In this document: positions 24,163-33,550 of the stretch, piece after piece
Numbering within the stretch: the first letter of the stretch is position 1
How the letters are laid out: each line of letters begins with the position of its first letter
Assembly (NCBI GenBank): GCA_012959785.1
Contig: DUCM01000017.1
Coordinates: forward strand, 1-64,000
Direction: 5' to 3'
Source of the DNA: Planctomycetota bacterium
Lineage (GTDB): Bacteria > Planctomycetota > UBA1135 > GCA-002686595
DNA: 64,000 bases
Made by a program: the position numbers and the translations under genes
The notes under the pieces: model-generated
Told to the model about the DNA's origin: nothing
The model's database searches: none
Seen by the model: only the letters and a program-made list of their open reading frames with translations

Positions 24163-26304
24163 TCAGTCCTCGAGGAGGGCCAAGGCGTCGAGCACCTTGT
24201 CGGGAGTCATGGGCAGGTGGCGCACCCGCGCGCCGCAGGCGTTGTGCACGGCACCCGCGATGGCGCCGGGTCCGGGGATCACCGGCGGCTCACCCACACC
24301 GATGGGAAACTCGCGGGTGTCCTCTTCGTCGATGAGGGCCACCAACTCAGGGATCTCCAAGCAGCCTGGAATCTTGTAGTCCTGCAGCTGGGCGTTGAGC
24401 CCAATGCCGAGGTCCGCATCCAAGACGCGCTCTTCGAGGAGCGCCTGACCCAGGCCCTGGATCATGGCGCCCTTGACCTGGCTGCGCCAGGTAAGGGGAT
24501 TGAGGACCAGGCCGCTGTCCTGACAACAGACCATCTTCAGAACCTGGACACGGCCGGTCATGAGGTCCACCCGCACCCGCGCCGCCTGGGCGCCGTGGAC
24601 TCCGCTGCCCTGGAGGTCGCCGCGCCAGTCGCCGGTCTCTTGCAGGCCCTCGTTCGTGAGGGTGCCGCAGGCCTCGTGCCAGGTGAGCCCGCGTTTTGGT
24701 GCATCGCCATCGAAGACCCGCCCGGCGGCGAACATCACCCGTTCCACCGGGCAGTCGAGCAGCGGCGCGAGGTGTTCGGCAAAGGCACGGCGTGCCTTCC
24801 AACTGGCCACCTTTACCGGCGGCGCGATGCTGCCGGTGGTCACGCTACCCCCTGAACCCACCCCCGGAGGCAGGTTCGTGTCGCCGATGCGGGCCTCCAC
24901 GGCGTCGGCCTGCAAGCCAAACTCCTCGGCCGGAATCATGGCCACCAGGGTGCGAATACCTGTGCCGAGGTCCTGGACGCCGATCGAGCAAGTCACAGTT
25001 CCCGAACGGGTGATGCGCACCGTGGCCTGTCCCCCACCGTGCCCGCCGCCGCCCCAGGCTGAGATCGCAAAGCCAATGCCCTCCGCAGTCCAACCGTCGC
25101 CGCGGCCCGGCGTTCGGCGATGGGGGTGGCTGGACCAACCAATCTCGTCGGCGACACGGTCGAGTTGCCGCGACCAGACTTCGCTGTGGATGTTCTGCTT
25201 GCGAAATTCCAGGAGGTCGGCACCCACGCCGTAAGCCAACTCGTCCATGACCGACTCGGTCACGAAGGCCACCTGGGGATGACCCGGCGCGCGCATGGCG
25301 CGGCTGGAATCGGTGTGGGTGTGGACCGATCCCTCCTCGAAGTAGCTCGCTGAGGGGCGGTAGTGAAAGGGCTTGGGTCCACCAGCGCCGCCGCCCACGC
25401 CGCCGATCTTATCGATCTCGATGCGCAGGGCCATCAGTCGGCCGTCGCGGTTTGCTGCGGCCCGCACACGCTGGATCGATCCCGAACGGTTGCCGCCAGT
25501 TTGAAACTCCTGGGTGCGGTCATTCATGAGCAGCACAGGCCGCTTGCACTCCCGCGAGAGCAGGCAGGCTGCGCGGCCCGGGGTGTCCAGGGAGAATTTG
25601 GAGCCAAAACCGCCGCCCATGTGGTGCACGATGCAACGCACGCTCTGTTCGTCGAGGCCCAGCAAGTCCGCCGCCGAGCCGGGCACACCGAAGGCCACCT
25701 GGGTCGAGGCGTAGATCGTGGCCGTGTCGCCGCCGCGCCAATCGCACAGGACTCCATGGGGCTCGAGGCACACATGGTGCTGGACCGGCACGCTGTAATC
25801 GGCGGTCATGATAAAGTCCGCGGCCGCGAGGGCGTCCTCTGTGGCCTTTGCGTCGCCGATCTTGCGCACCCGTCCGCGGTTGCCTCGGCGGCGCACCTTG
25901 GGTGCATCGGGGAGCAAGGCCTGCTCAGGCGTCACAGCCCAGGGGAGTTCCTCGAACTCCAGGGCCACGGCACGAGCCCCGTCGTCCGCCAACTCCGGAG
26001 TCTCGGCTGCCACCGCGGCCACGGCCTGGCCCATGAAGCGGGTTTCCTCGTCACGCAGAACAACGCCAGCGAGCACACCTTCGAGGGCCAGGGCAGGAGC
26101 CAGGTCCACCTCGATCCGGGCGCAAGCCACGGGCACGCAGACCAAACGCCCGTAGAGCATCCCCGGCACGCGCCGGTCATGGCTGTAGAGCGCCGCGCCG
26201 CTGACCTTGTCCGGCGCGGAAGCCCGCGGAGTGTCATGGTGCAGGATCTTGTGGTCGCCCCGCGCTCCCCAACCAGGTTTGTCGGCGGTCTTGTTGCTCG
26301 TCAT
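24163..26304 (-). CDS. molybdopterin-binding subunit of aldehyde oxidoreductase (PaoC-like)
   Basis: A 713-residue molybdenum-cofactor subunit of the xanthine dehydrogenase/aldehyde oxidase family. The aldehyde oxidase a/b hammerhead domain covers about residues 25-130 (SGAALYSHDRRVPGMLYG), and the molybdopterin-binding region includes VHHMGGGFGSKFSLDTPGR and the terminal GVGEPPVIPGPGAIAGAVHN, in which the Glu of GVGE is the conserved catalytic base. It lacks its own signal and is probably exported with the Tat-tagged Fe-S subunit, as in E. coli PaoABC. The start overlaps the upstream stop as ATGA. Substrate unknown; aromatic or aliphatic aldehydes are typical. Confidence 0.88.
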   Translation of the reverse strand: MTSNKTADKPGWGARGDHKILHHDTPRASAPDKVSGAALYSHDRRVPGMLYGRLVCVPVACARIEVDLAPALALEGVLAGVVLRDEETRFMGQAVAAVAAETPELADDGARAVALEFEELPWAVTPEQALLPDAPKVRRRGNRGRVRKIGDAKATEDALAAADFIMTADYSVPVQHHVCLEPHGVLCDWRGGDTATIYASTQVAFGVPGSAADLLGLDEQSVRCIVHHMGGGFGSKFSLDTPGRAACLLSRECKRPVLLMNDRTQEFQTGGNRSGSIQRVRAAANRDGRLMALRIEIDKIGGVGGGAGGPKPFHYRPSASYFEEGSVHTHTDSSRAMRAPGHPQVAFVTESVMDELAYGVGADLLEFRKQNIHSEVWSRQLDRVADEIGWSSHPHRRTPGRGDGWTAEGIGFAISAWGGGGHGGGQATVRITRSGTVTCSIGVQDLGTGIRTLVAMIPAEEFGLQADAVEARIGDTNLPPGVGSGGSVTTGSIAPPVKVASWKARRAFAEHLAPLLDCPVERVMFAAGRVFDGDAPKRGLTWHEACGTLTNEGLQETGDWRGDLQGSGVHGAQAARVRVDLMTGRVQVLKMVCCQDSGLVLNPLTWRSQVKGAMIQGLGQALLEERVLDADLGIGLNAQLQDYKIPGCLEIPELVALIDEEDTREFPIGVGEPPVIPGPGAIAGAVHNACGARVRHLPMTPDKVLDALALLED

Positions 26305-27002
26305 CGCGGCTCCAAGCTGAGTTCGGTCCCGGCCACCTCCGCGGCGCGGAAGATGTGATCATAGGTGCCGCAACGGCACAGGTTGCCCGTGCAGGCGCGG
26401 CGGACTTCATTCTCGTCGGCGCCGGGGTTGCGTTCGAGGCAGGCACTCAAGGACATGACAAAGCCCGGTGTGCAGAAGCCGCACATGCTGCCGTCCTCGG
26501 CCACCATGGCCCGTTGGACCGCGGTGAGTTTCCCCTCCCCGGCCAGTCCCTCCACGGTGAGAACTTCGCGGCCCGCCACGGTCAAGGCGAGAGTTGCGCA
26601 GGCGTAGATCACCTCGCCATCGAGGATCACCGTGCAGGCGCCACAGGTCCCGCGGTCGCAGACTTCCTTGGCGCCGGTGAGGGGCTCTGGAAGATGGGAA
26701 CGCAGGAGACCGAGGAGGGTCGTGCGCGGTTCTACTTGGACCTGTTGAACGGTGCCGTTGAGGGTGAACTCGATCTTCGTCTCGCCCTCGACGACCGGCG
26801 TCGCCTTTGAACCCTCGCCGGCGGCGGAAAGGCGAGCCGCCGCCTCGCCGGCCAGCACGCCACCGGCGGCCACGCCTCCCGCACCTTTGAGGAAGGCGCG
26901 CCTACTCAAACCTGAAGCCCCGGAGCCGATAGCTTTTGAAAGCCCTATGTCTCGATCCGGCATCTCTCGATCAGAGGCGGGGGGCAGTTTTTTTTCGGAC
27001 AT
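26301..27002 (-). CDS. 2Fe-2S subunit of aldehyde oxidoreductase, Tat-exported (PaoA-like)
   Basis: A 233-residue protein with a Tat signal (LSRRAFLKGAGGVAAGGVL, about residues 32-50), a plant-type [2Fe-2S] ferredoxin domain (CDRGTCGACTVILDG) and a C-terminal [2Fe-2S] domain (CGFCTPGFVMS and CRCGTYDHI). This is the PaoA/CoxS type that carries electrons from molybdopterin to FAD. It is the first gene of the operon Fe-S, Mo, FAD, Cys-rich. The twin-arginine signal indicates that the assembled complex is periplasmic. Confidence 0.9.
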   Translation of the reverse strand: MSEKKLPPASDREMPDRDIGLSKAIGSGASGLSRRAFLKGAGGVAAGGVLAGEAAARLSAAGEGSKATPVVEGETKIEFTLNGTVQQVQVEPRTTLLGLLRSHLPEPLTGAKEVCDRGTCGACTVILDGEVIYACATLALTVAGREVLTVEGLAGEGKLTAVQRAMVAEDGSMCGFCTPGFVMSLSACLERNPGADENEVRRACTGNLCRCGTYDHIFRAAEVAGTELSLEPR

Positions 27003-27064
27003 GGAAGCGCCTCTGGCGAGGGGAAAGGGGACCGGCCCAAGGTGGGCTATTGCGGCGCGGGAAT

Positions 27065-27688
27065 CTAGTCGCTCACCGAAGAGATGCGGGTGTAACGGGT
27101 GAGTTGCCTCGGCATCCAGTCACCCGTCTCTGCATCCAGGGCGAATTGGGACAACTCAAAGTGATCCGAGTCGGTCACCCGCAGCACGCTGCGCGCCCGC
27201 AGCAGAGCCCCATTCTTGGGATCGCGCTCGGCGATTTCGAGCACGATGCCCCGGGCGGGGTCGCCGCGGCCCTGGGCCAGGCGCATGCCCGGAGCCAGCT
27301 CGCTCAACCACAGGAATTGGTAACGATGGGCGTCAGCGTCAAAGCCCAGGAGCCCGTAGGCTTCCACCGTTCGGTCGGCCAGGAAAAAACTCACCTCCCA
27401 GGTGAGGAAGTGGGCCCCCAGGCAGGCTTCTATCGAGGCGCGGCCGCCAGCGATGAGTTGTGGATCAGCACCGGGCCGGCTGTCCTCGAGTTGCACCTGC
27501 CAATCCCCGGCGAGACTGGCCAGGGCCTCGATTTCGGCCGCGGGCGGACGCGCTGCGAGTCGTGTACTCCAGGCTTCGTCGGCGACGGGCTCAAGAGTCC
27601 CGGCGGGACCGGCGCAGCTCATCCAGGCGGGGCCGCTGCAAGCGATGAAGCAGTACAGGAAGAGATATCTCAGCGAGGAGCAGGCCAT
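27065..27688 (-). CDS. DUF1579-like secreted protein
   Basis: A 207-residue protein starting with a hydrophobic export signal (SLRYLFLYCFIACSGPAWMSCAG) and followed by a beta-rich domain of the DUF1579 type, with LASLAGDWQVQLED at the start and AYGLLGFDADAHRYQFLWL in the middle. DUF1579 proteins have a lipocalin-like barrel, and their function is poorly known. The possible lipobox MSCA is weak, so secreted is preferred over lipoprotein. It lies upstream of the aldehyde oxidoreductase operon on the same strand, 62 bases away. Confidence 0.75.
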   Translation of the reverse strand: MACSSLRYLFLYCFIACSGPAWMSCAGPAGTLEPVADEAWSTRLAARPPAAEIEALASLAGDWQVQLEDSRPGADPQLIAGGRASIEACLGAHFLTWEVSFFLADRTVEAYGLLGFDADAHRYQFLWLSELAPGMRLAQGRGDPARGIVLEIAERDPKNGALLRARSVLRVTDSDHFELSQFALDAETGDWMPRQLTRYTRISSVSD

Positions 27689-27858
27689 GTCGGACTCAAC
27701 CTAGCATAAGAGCGGTTCAGAGGGGTGTGACCGCGAGGAGGGTCACGCCGTCCACTCGGGGAGCCAGGGTCGCTGAGGCCTTGTGCCGCTAAGGCCCTCG
27801 TTCTGGCTCTCGCAAGCCGATTTCCCCGTGCCTCGAACGGCTGGCACGGCATCTGCAT

Positions 27859-27910
27859 GGGCTGCTGTGTCGGGCTGCTGTGTCGGGCTGCCGTGTCCGG
27901 CTGCCGTGTC
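27859..27910 (+). repeat. four 13-bp tandem repeats
   Basis: Four consecutive copies of a 13-base unit, the first two exactly GGGCTGCTGTGTC and the last two with one and two changes. They lie in the gap between two divergent genes, ending 39 bases before the ATG at 27950. A further partial copy follows. This could be a regulatory array or slippage-prone DNA. Confidence 0.75.
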
Positions 27911-27949
27911 CGGCTGACCCTTTTCCCTCCCTCACCCCGGAGCCAAGCC

Positions 27950-28384
27950 ATGAAGTCCTTCGCCCTCGCCCTGTCCCTCGTCCTGGGTCTCTTCCTTTGC
28001 GACGCCAGCGCCCAGCGCTCGGCCCAGATCGGCCTCGGTTACAGTCCACACAGCGCGGGCGCTGGCCTGCAAATCTCCTTTGGCTCGCACTCCCGCCGCC
28101 GCGGGCGCCGCGCAGGCTTTGGTTGCTCCGTCAGCCGCAGCAGCTACGCAGCGCGGCGGGTCTATGTCCCCGGTCGTTACCAGATGTGTTCGGTGCGCGT
28201 TTGGGTGCCCGGCAGTGTCATCCAGGAATGGATCCCGGCTCGCTACGAAACGCGCTACGACTCCTGCGGCCTGCCTCAGTCCTACCTCGTCCGTGCTGGC
28301 TTCTACACCACCCGCCAAAACCCGGGGCACTATGAAACCCGCTCCGAGCGTCGCTGGGTCGCAGCTCACTGGAACTCGCGTTGA
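27950..28384 (+). CDS. small secreted Arg/Tyr-rich protein
   Basis: A 144-residue protein with a clear signal peptide (MKSFALALSLVLGLFLCDASA) followed by an Arg-rich, Ser-rich stretch and repeated aromatic-Pro modules: RRVYVPGRYQM, VRVWVPGSVIQEWIPARYE and NPGHYETR. These recall the YxWxxGxW-type repeats of planctomycete secreted proteins. Cys residues at FGCSVS, YQMCSV and DSCGLP could form disulfides. The gene is monocistronic, with a strong terminator after it. Function unknown. Confidence 0.75.
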   Translation: MKSFALALSLVLGLFLCDASAQRSAQIGLGYSPHSAGAGLQISFGSHSRRRGRRAGFGCSVSRSSYAARRVYVPGRYQMCSVRVWVPGSVIQEWIPARYETRYDSCGLPQSYLVRAGFYTTRQNPGHYETRSERRWVAAHWNSR

Positions 28385-28437
28385 TTGCCTTGCGCTGATT
28401 TCCTCGCAGCAATCGTCGCTGAGCTCGGCTCCGCCTT

Positions 28438-28470
28438 CCCCCGTGGCTTCGGCCACGGGGGATCTTTTCT
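28438..28470 (+). terminator. rho-independent terminator
   Basis: CCCCCGTGGC (28438-28447) and GCCACGGGGG (28452-28461) form a perfect 10-bp stem with a TTCG loop, followed by ATCTTTTCTT. It ends transcription of the small secreted protein gene (stop at 28384) and shows that the next gene starts further on, at 28565. Confidence 0.88.
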
Positions 28471-28564
28471 TGACCGAGAGGCTCCCCGGGGGTGCCTGAG
28501 CTTTGCTTCTGGAGGGCGCACGTTACTCTTGCAGCCTCCCAGATCCCCCGCCTCCACGCCTCTG

Positions 28565-31500
28565 ATGCTGTCCCTCCTGCTTTTGCCCGCGCTCTGGGGC
28601 TGCGCTGCGCTCGCCGCACCCCAAGCCAGCGAGCCCTTGCGAATTTTCTTGCGGGCAGGTCCCGCCACCCATGGCGAGGGGGAACACGATCATCCGCGCT
28701 TTCTCGAGGAGTGGAGCAGCTTTCTGACTCGTCGGGGCGCTCTCGTCGAGGGTGCCCTCGGCTTTCCTGTGGAACAGGCACTCGAGCGTACCGATGTGCT
28801 GGTCATGTACGCGGCCGACGCCGGCAGCATGACCCCCGGGGAACGGCGCGCTTTCGAAGCCTTCTTGGGCCGCGGCGGCGGTGTGGTGGTGCTCCACGAT
28901 GCAGTCGTGAGCGACTCACCGGACTGGTACAAGAACCAGATCGGCGGGGCCTGGGTCGAAGGAAAAAGCGAGTGGAGGATCGGCACCGAGGGCCTCTACT
29001 TCAGCGAAAACGAGAGCCCCATCACCCGCGGCGTGTCGAACTTTGACCTCGAGGACGAAATCTACTTCGGACTCGACATGCACCCCGACGCTCGCGTTCT
29101 GGCCCACGCTTTCCCCACGACCTTCCTGGTCGAACCCCAAATGTGGACCTTCGAGCCAGGGGCGGGGCGCGTCTTCGTCTCCTTGCAAGGACATTTCAGC
29201 GAGACCTTCGCCCACCCCGCCTGGCGCACGCTGCTCTTACGCGGCATCGCCTGGGCCGGACGGCGCGAGGTGGAGTTGCTCACCAGCGCGCAAGAAGTAA
29301 ACAGCCTGCGCTATCCCCCCGGCGGACCCAAGACGCCAGAGCAGGCCGCCAAGTTCTTCGAACTCGCGCCGGGCTTTCAACTCTCCCTGGCCGCCGCCGA
29401 GCCCCTGATCCAGAACCCGATCTCCATCGACTGGGATGCGCAGGGGCGCATGTGGGTGGCCTGCACGCCCGGCTATCCCTACAAGCAGGAGTTCACGGGT
29501 GTTCCGGCTCACGATGAGATCGTGGTGCTCGAAGACCGCGACGGCGACGGTCTCATGGACCAGCGTCAGGTATTCGCAGGCGAACTCGATCTGGTCACGA
29601 GTCTCGTGCTCTTCCGCGATGGTGTGATCGTGAGCCAGGCGCCCGATATTCTCTTCTTGCGCGACCGCGACGGCGACGGCAAGGCCGACACGCGCGAAGT
29701 TCTTTACACGGGATTCGGCTACCAGGACACCCATGCCGTGATCAGCAATTTGCGCTGGGGCCGCGATGGTTGGATCTATGGCACCCAGGGCTACAGCGCG
29801 GCCGGATCGCGTCAAGTGCGGAACGCCGCTGGAAAAAACTTCGGCGCCATCGGCAATGGCGTCTTCCGCTTGCGCCCCGACGGTAGCGCCATCGAGGTGG
29901 TCTCCTCCTACGGCTCAAACACTTGGGGGCTGGACTTCGACCGCGACGGAGAACTGCTCTTCACCATGGCCAACGCCTCGCACCTGCGCCTGGTGGTGCT
30001 CTCCGAAATGGACCTCGGAAGCAGGCGCGTGGGCTCGGTGAACAGTTGGGCGCACTTACCCGATCACCACGAAGTGCGGCCCCTGGTGCACCATCTGCGC
30101 TCGGTCTACGAACAGATCGATGTCATCGGAGGCTTCACCGCAGCAGCGGGTTGCCTGGTCTACGGCGGCGGTGCCTGGCCCGACGAGTACGAGGGCGACC
30201 ACTTCGTTTGTGAACCCACGGTCAGCCTGGTGCACCGCGACAAGCTCGCGGGGGCCGGCGTGAGCATGCGGGCCTCGAAACCGCGGGAAGCCGAGTTCCT
30301 GGCCTCGAGCGACCTCTGGTTCCGCCCGGTGCACCTGCGCAGCGGCCCCGATGGTGCCCTATTCGTGCTCGATTTCTACAACCAAGCCGCTGTGCACAAC
30401 GACACCCGCGGCCCCGAACACGGACCGACCAACGCTGCCCTGCGACCCGACCGCGACAGCTTGCACGGCCGCATCTGGCGCGTGCAGCACAGCGAGGCAA
30501 GAGAAGTGGCCGGAGCCCTGACCGAGACGGACATGGCGGCCCTGGTGGAGGCCCTTTCGAGCCCCAACCGTTGGCGCTCGGACAGCGCTGGGCGGCTACT
30601 GCGGGAACGACCGGCGACCCTCGCCGGAGGGGAACTCGCGGGGCTCTTGCACTCCTTGAACGAGAGCAACTCGAGCGCCCAGGGACGTAGTCGCGCCCTG
30701 TGGTTGCTGCAAGCCTCAAGCGCCACCGAGGCGCAACTCGAAGAAGCCCTGCGCCGCGGCCTCGCGGACGGCGACCCCGGTCTACGCCGCAACGCGGCGC
30801 GGGTGGCGGCTCTCGCGGGCCTCACCGGTCCCTTGCAAGGGGACTTGTTGCGACTCGCCAGCGAGGACGCGGATGCCCGGGCGAGACTCCTCGCCATGCT
30901 GGCCCTGGGCCAGGGCACCCTGGCCCCGGAGAGCGCCCGCGCACTGGCGCGGGCCTACGACGCCCTCGAAGACGATTGGAGTCGCACGGTCTGCCTCGCC
31001 GCCCTACGCCAAGGAGGCGTGGAATCCCTGGACATCGCTCTGGAAGCGGGTGCCCTCGACCTGGCCCGAGGCCTCGCCGCCGACCTCGCTGGCGAGTCAA
31101 ACGCGGAAGATCTCGAAGCCTTCCTGGAAGCTGTCGAGTCGGCTCCGGTCCAAGTCCGGGGCCCGCTGCTGTACGCCTTTGTCGAAGCCCTTCCCGCGGA
31201 TGTTCACGCCGCGGCCAGCGCGCAGGCCTTGATTTCTGTGGGTCGCCTCCTGGAAACCGGTTCGGCGGAAGTGGTGTTGGCGGCCCTGGCCTTGGCCGAG
31301 CGCCTGGGCGCGGGCGAAGCTCTGGCGGCCTCCACCGAGCGAGTAGCCGCCGGCCTCATGGAGCGACTCGATGACCCCGAGACGAGTTTCGACGGAGCGC
31401 TCGATTGCCTCGCGGCCCTGGTGGGCTTGGATGTCACGCGGGCCGAGGCCCTCGCTCGTGCCGCCGAGTTCCTCGAGCCCTCGGTGCGCCTCGATGTGCA

Positions 31501-33505
31501 GCGCCGCGCCATCGCCTTGGTGGCCGGCGTGGCGGAACTCGAAGCCGGTGTGATCCTGGCCCGGGCCCTGCCCTCCATGGGCGCGGCGGCGCGGGCCCAG
31601 ACCTTGGCCGCGCTCTTGAGTCGCGGGCCCTGGGCGGCAGCCCTGCTCGACGAAGTTGCCGCGGGGTGGGTGCTCACGAGCGATCTCGGTCCGCGGGGCG
31701 TGCACGCCCTCAAGCACCACGCCAGTTCAATTGTCGCCATCCGCGCCAATGAGTTGCTGGGCGGCGCGGTGAGCTCCGACCTCCAAGCTGTCGTGGAACG
31801 CCTGGCACCCGAAGTCGCCTCCGGTGGTGATGCTCTGCGCGGCGCGGCGCTCTTCGCCGAACACTGCGGCACCTGCCACACCTTCGAGGGCCAGGGCGCC
31901 GACATCGGCCCCGTCCTCACGGGCATGGGCGCCCACGGCCGCGAGACTCTGCTGGCCCTGATCCTCGACCCCAACCGCGAGGTGGAACCCGCCTACATCG
32001 AGTTTGTCGTCGAGTGCTACGACGGCACCCTGGTGACGGGCTTGTTGGCCCGCGAAACCGATCAGGCCCTGGTTTTGAAGAACACCGAGGGCCAGATTGA
32101 AATTCCACGCAAACACATCGAAAGCATGCGCTCATCGGGACTCTCGCTCATGCCAACGGGCCTCGAGAGCCTGGGCGTGGATATCCTGCGCGACATCCTG
32201 GCGCATCTCACCGGCAGCTTCTCCGGCTATCGCGTCCTTGACCTCGCCGCCGTCTGCAACGCCAACACGAAAAGGGGCATGCACGACCCAACGAAGGCCC
32301 CGGCGGGCTATCGCTTTGTTCGCACGGGCATTCTCGATGTGGATGGCGTGCCCTTTGAATTGCTCGACCCGGAGACCGCCGCCAGCGGATCCAACGCCCT
32401 GGCCCTGCGAGGCGGGCCCGATGCTTCTTGGCTCAGCAAGAGCAGTTACCCTCAGCGCGTGCGAGTGGACCTCAAGGGCCCGGTGGGCGCCGTGCATGTC
32501 CTGGGCGGAGTCGCAGGCTGGGGTTTTCCCTGGGGCGAAAGCAGAGGCGGCGAGCCCCTCTTGAGGTGGACCTTCGTCTACATGGACGGCGACCGCGAAG
32601 AACACTTGCTGCACAATGGCGTGGAGTTCGCCGACTGGATCGGGCCCTACGATGTGCCCGGCTCCCGTCGACTTGAGGGCATCGTGGCGCCGGACAGTTA
32701 CGGGCAGGTGCGCACCTTCTCCATCGCTCCCCTGCACCGCAAGCCCCTCGCGGCCCTGGTGCTGGAAAGCTACGACAACTTCGCATCCCCGATCTTCCTG
32801 GCCCTCAGCGTGGAGAGCGCCGAGCACGCCGACGCGCAGGCGGCGGCCCGGGCGTCGCGGGGCGCTGCAGAGGTGTTGATCTTCGGTGGCGGTTCTAGCC
32901 ACGACTTCGGGCGCTGGTTCCAAGCTGAGGATCTCGCCACCCTGCAACAGGGCCAGCCCGATCTCGATGCGCGCTACTCGGACGACCCGGAAGCGCTCGA
33001 GGAACTTCTGGGCGCCGAGACCGTGCTGGTCCTGTGTACCAACCAGCCCCTGGACGAGCAGGCGCGAGGTCGCATCGAGAGCCATGCCCGCGGTGGCTGC
33101 GGACTATTCGCGCTACACCCTGGCACCTGGCGCAACTGGGCCGGATGGACGGCCTTCCCCGGAGAGCTTCTCGGTGGTGGCGCCACGGGTCACGAGCCCC
33201 TGGCCGAATTCGATGTGCGCTGGACGGCCGCTGGCAAAGCCTGGTTCCTGCCGGAGGGGGACCCCGTGGACTTCGCCTTGCGCGACGAGCTCTACCAAAT
33301 CGAGCTCGATTCAGGCGAGGGCGCTGTGGAGATCCTGGCCGAGGGCTTCTCGCGTACCACAGGCGCACGCTTCCCCGTCCTGTGGACCGCCACAGCTACC
33401 GGTCGCCGAGTCCTGGCCTGCACCCTCGGCCACGACGGCGACGCCCACCAGCTGTCCGCCTACCGCGCCATCCTGCGCCGCGGTTGCAGCTGGCTGCGCC
33501 GCTAG
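28565..33505 (+). CDS. giant ThuA/PVC-type dehydrogenase/HEAT/cytochrome c/NPCBM/ThuA secreted protein
   Basis: A 1,646-residue secreted protein. An N-terminal signal (MLSLLLLPALWGCAALAAP) leads to a ThuA-like domain (about 25-225, with HGEGEHDHP), then a PVC-type membrane-bound dehydrogenase beta-propeller (about 250-640, HDEIVVLEDRDGDGLMD), HEAT-like repeats (about 655-1080), a heme-binding domain with CGTCH at 1101-1105, an NPCBM-like domain (about 1210-1420) and a second ThuA-like domain (about 1430-1646). Such PVC-superfamily proteins are thought to oxidise sugars at the cell surface. The ATG at 28565 was chosen because a terminator occupies the upstream in-frame region. A domain of this kind at both ends is unusual. 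Confidence 0.85.
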   Translation: MLSLLLLPALWGCAALAAPQASEPLRIFLRAGPATHGEGEHDHPRFLEEWSSFLTRRGALVEGALGFPVEQALERTDVLVMYAADAGSMTPGERRAFEAFLGRGGGVVVLHDAVVSDSPDWYKNQIGGAWVEGKSEWRIGTEGLYFSENESPITRGVSNFDLEDEIYFGLDMHPDARVLAHAFPTTFLVEPQMWTFEPGAGRVFVSLQGHFSETFAHPAWRTLLLRGIAWAGRREVELLTSAQEVNSLRYPPGGPKTPEQAAKFFELAPGFQLSLAAAEPLIQNPISIDWDAQGRMWVACTPGYPYKQEFTGVPAHDEIVVLEDRDGDGLMDQRQVFAGELDLVTSLVLFRDGVIVSQAPDILFLRDRDGDGKADTREVLYTGFGYQDTHAVISNLRWGRDGWIYGTQGYSAAGSRQVRNAAGKNFGAIGNGVFRLRPDGSAIEVVSSYGSNTWGLDFDRDGELLFTMANASHLRLVVLSEMDLGSRRVGSVNSWAHLPDHHEVRPLVHHLRSVYEQIDVIGGFTAAAGCLVYGGGAWPDEYEGDHFVCEPTVSLVHRDKLAGAGVSMRASKPREAEFLASSDLWFRPVHLRSGPDGALFVLDFYNQAAVHNDTRGPEHGPTNAALRPDRDSLHGRIWRVQHSEAREVAGALTETDMAALVEALSSPNRWRSDSAGRLLRERPATLAGGELAGLLHSLNESNSSAQGRSRALWLLQASSATEAQLEEALRRGLADGDPGLRRNAARVAALAGLTGPLQGDLLRLASEDADARARLLAMLALGQGTLAPESARALARAYDALEDDWSRTVCLAALRQGGVESLDIALEAGALDLARGLAADLAGESNAEDLEAFLEAVESAPVQVRGPLLYAFVEALPADVHAAASAQALISVGRLLETGSAEVVLAALALAERLGAGEALAASTERVAAGLMERLDDPETSFDGALDCLAALVGLDVTRAEALARAAEFLEPSVRLDVQRRAIALVAGVAELEAGVILARALPSMGAAARAQTLAALLSRGPWAAALLDEVAAGWVLTSDLGPRGVHALKHHASSIVAIRANELLGGAVSSDLQAVVERLAPEVASGGDALRGAALFAEHCGTCHTFEGQGADIGPVLTGMGAHGRETLLALILDPNREVEPAYIEFVVECYDGTLVTGLLARETDQALVLKNTEGQIEIPRKHIESMRSSGLSLMPTGLESLGVDILRDILAHLTGSFSGYRVLDLAAVCNANTKRGMHDPTKAPAGYRFVRTGILDVDGVPFELLDPETAASGSNALALRGGPDASWLSKSSYPQRVRVDLKGPVGAVHVLGGVAGWGFPWGESRGGEPLLRWTFVYMDGDREEHLLHNGVEFADWIGPYDVPGSRRLEGIVAPDSYGQVRTFSIAPLHRKPLAALVLESYDNFASPIFLALSVESAEHADAQAAARASRGAAEVLIFGGGSSHDFGRWFQAEDLATLQQGQPDLDARYSDDPEALEELLGAETVLVLCTNQPLDEQARGRIESHARGGCGLFALHPGTWRNWAGWTAFPGELLGGGATGHEPLAEFDVRWTAAGKAWFLPEGDPVDFALRDELYQIELDSGEGAVEILAEGFSRTTGARFPVLWTATATGRRVLACTLGHDGDAHQLSAYRAILRRGCSWLRR

Positions 33506-33550
33506 CCTGGTCCTTTCGAGACCAGGCTCGAAAGGACCAAGCTAGCGGCG
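33497..33550. terminator. bidirectional terminator-like inverted repeat spanning two convergent stops
   Basis: Arms 33497-33520 and 33527-33550 are 24 bases long, complementary except for one mismatch, and surround the 6-base loop ACCAGG. Both arms include CGCCGCTAG, so each contains the last two Arg codons and the TAG stop of its own convergent gene (stops at 33503-33505 and 33544-33542). It probably terminates both genes. Confidence 0.75.
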
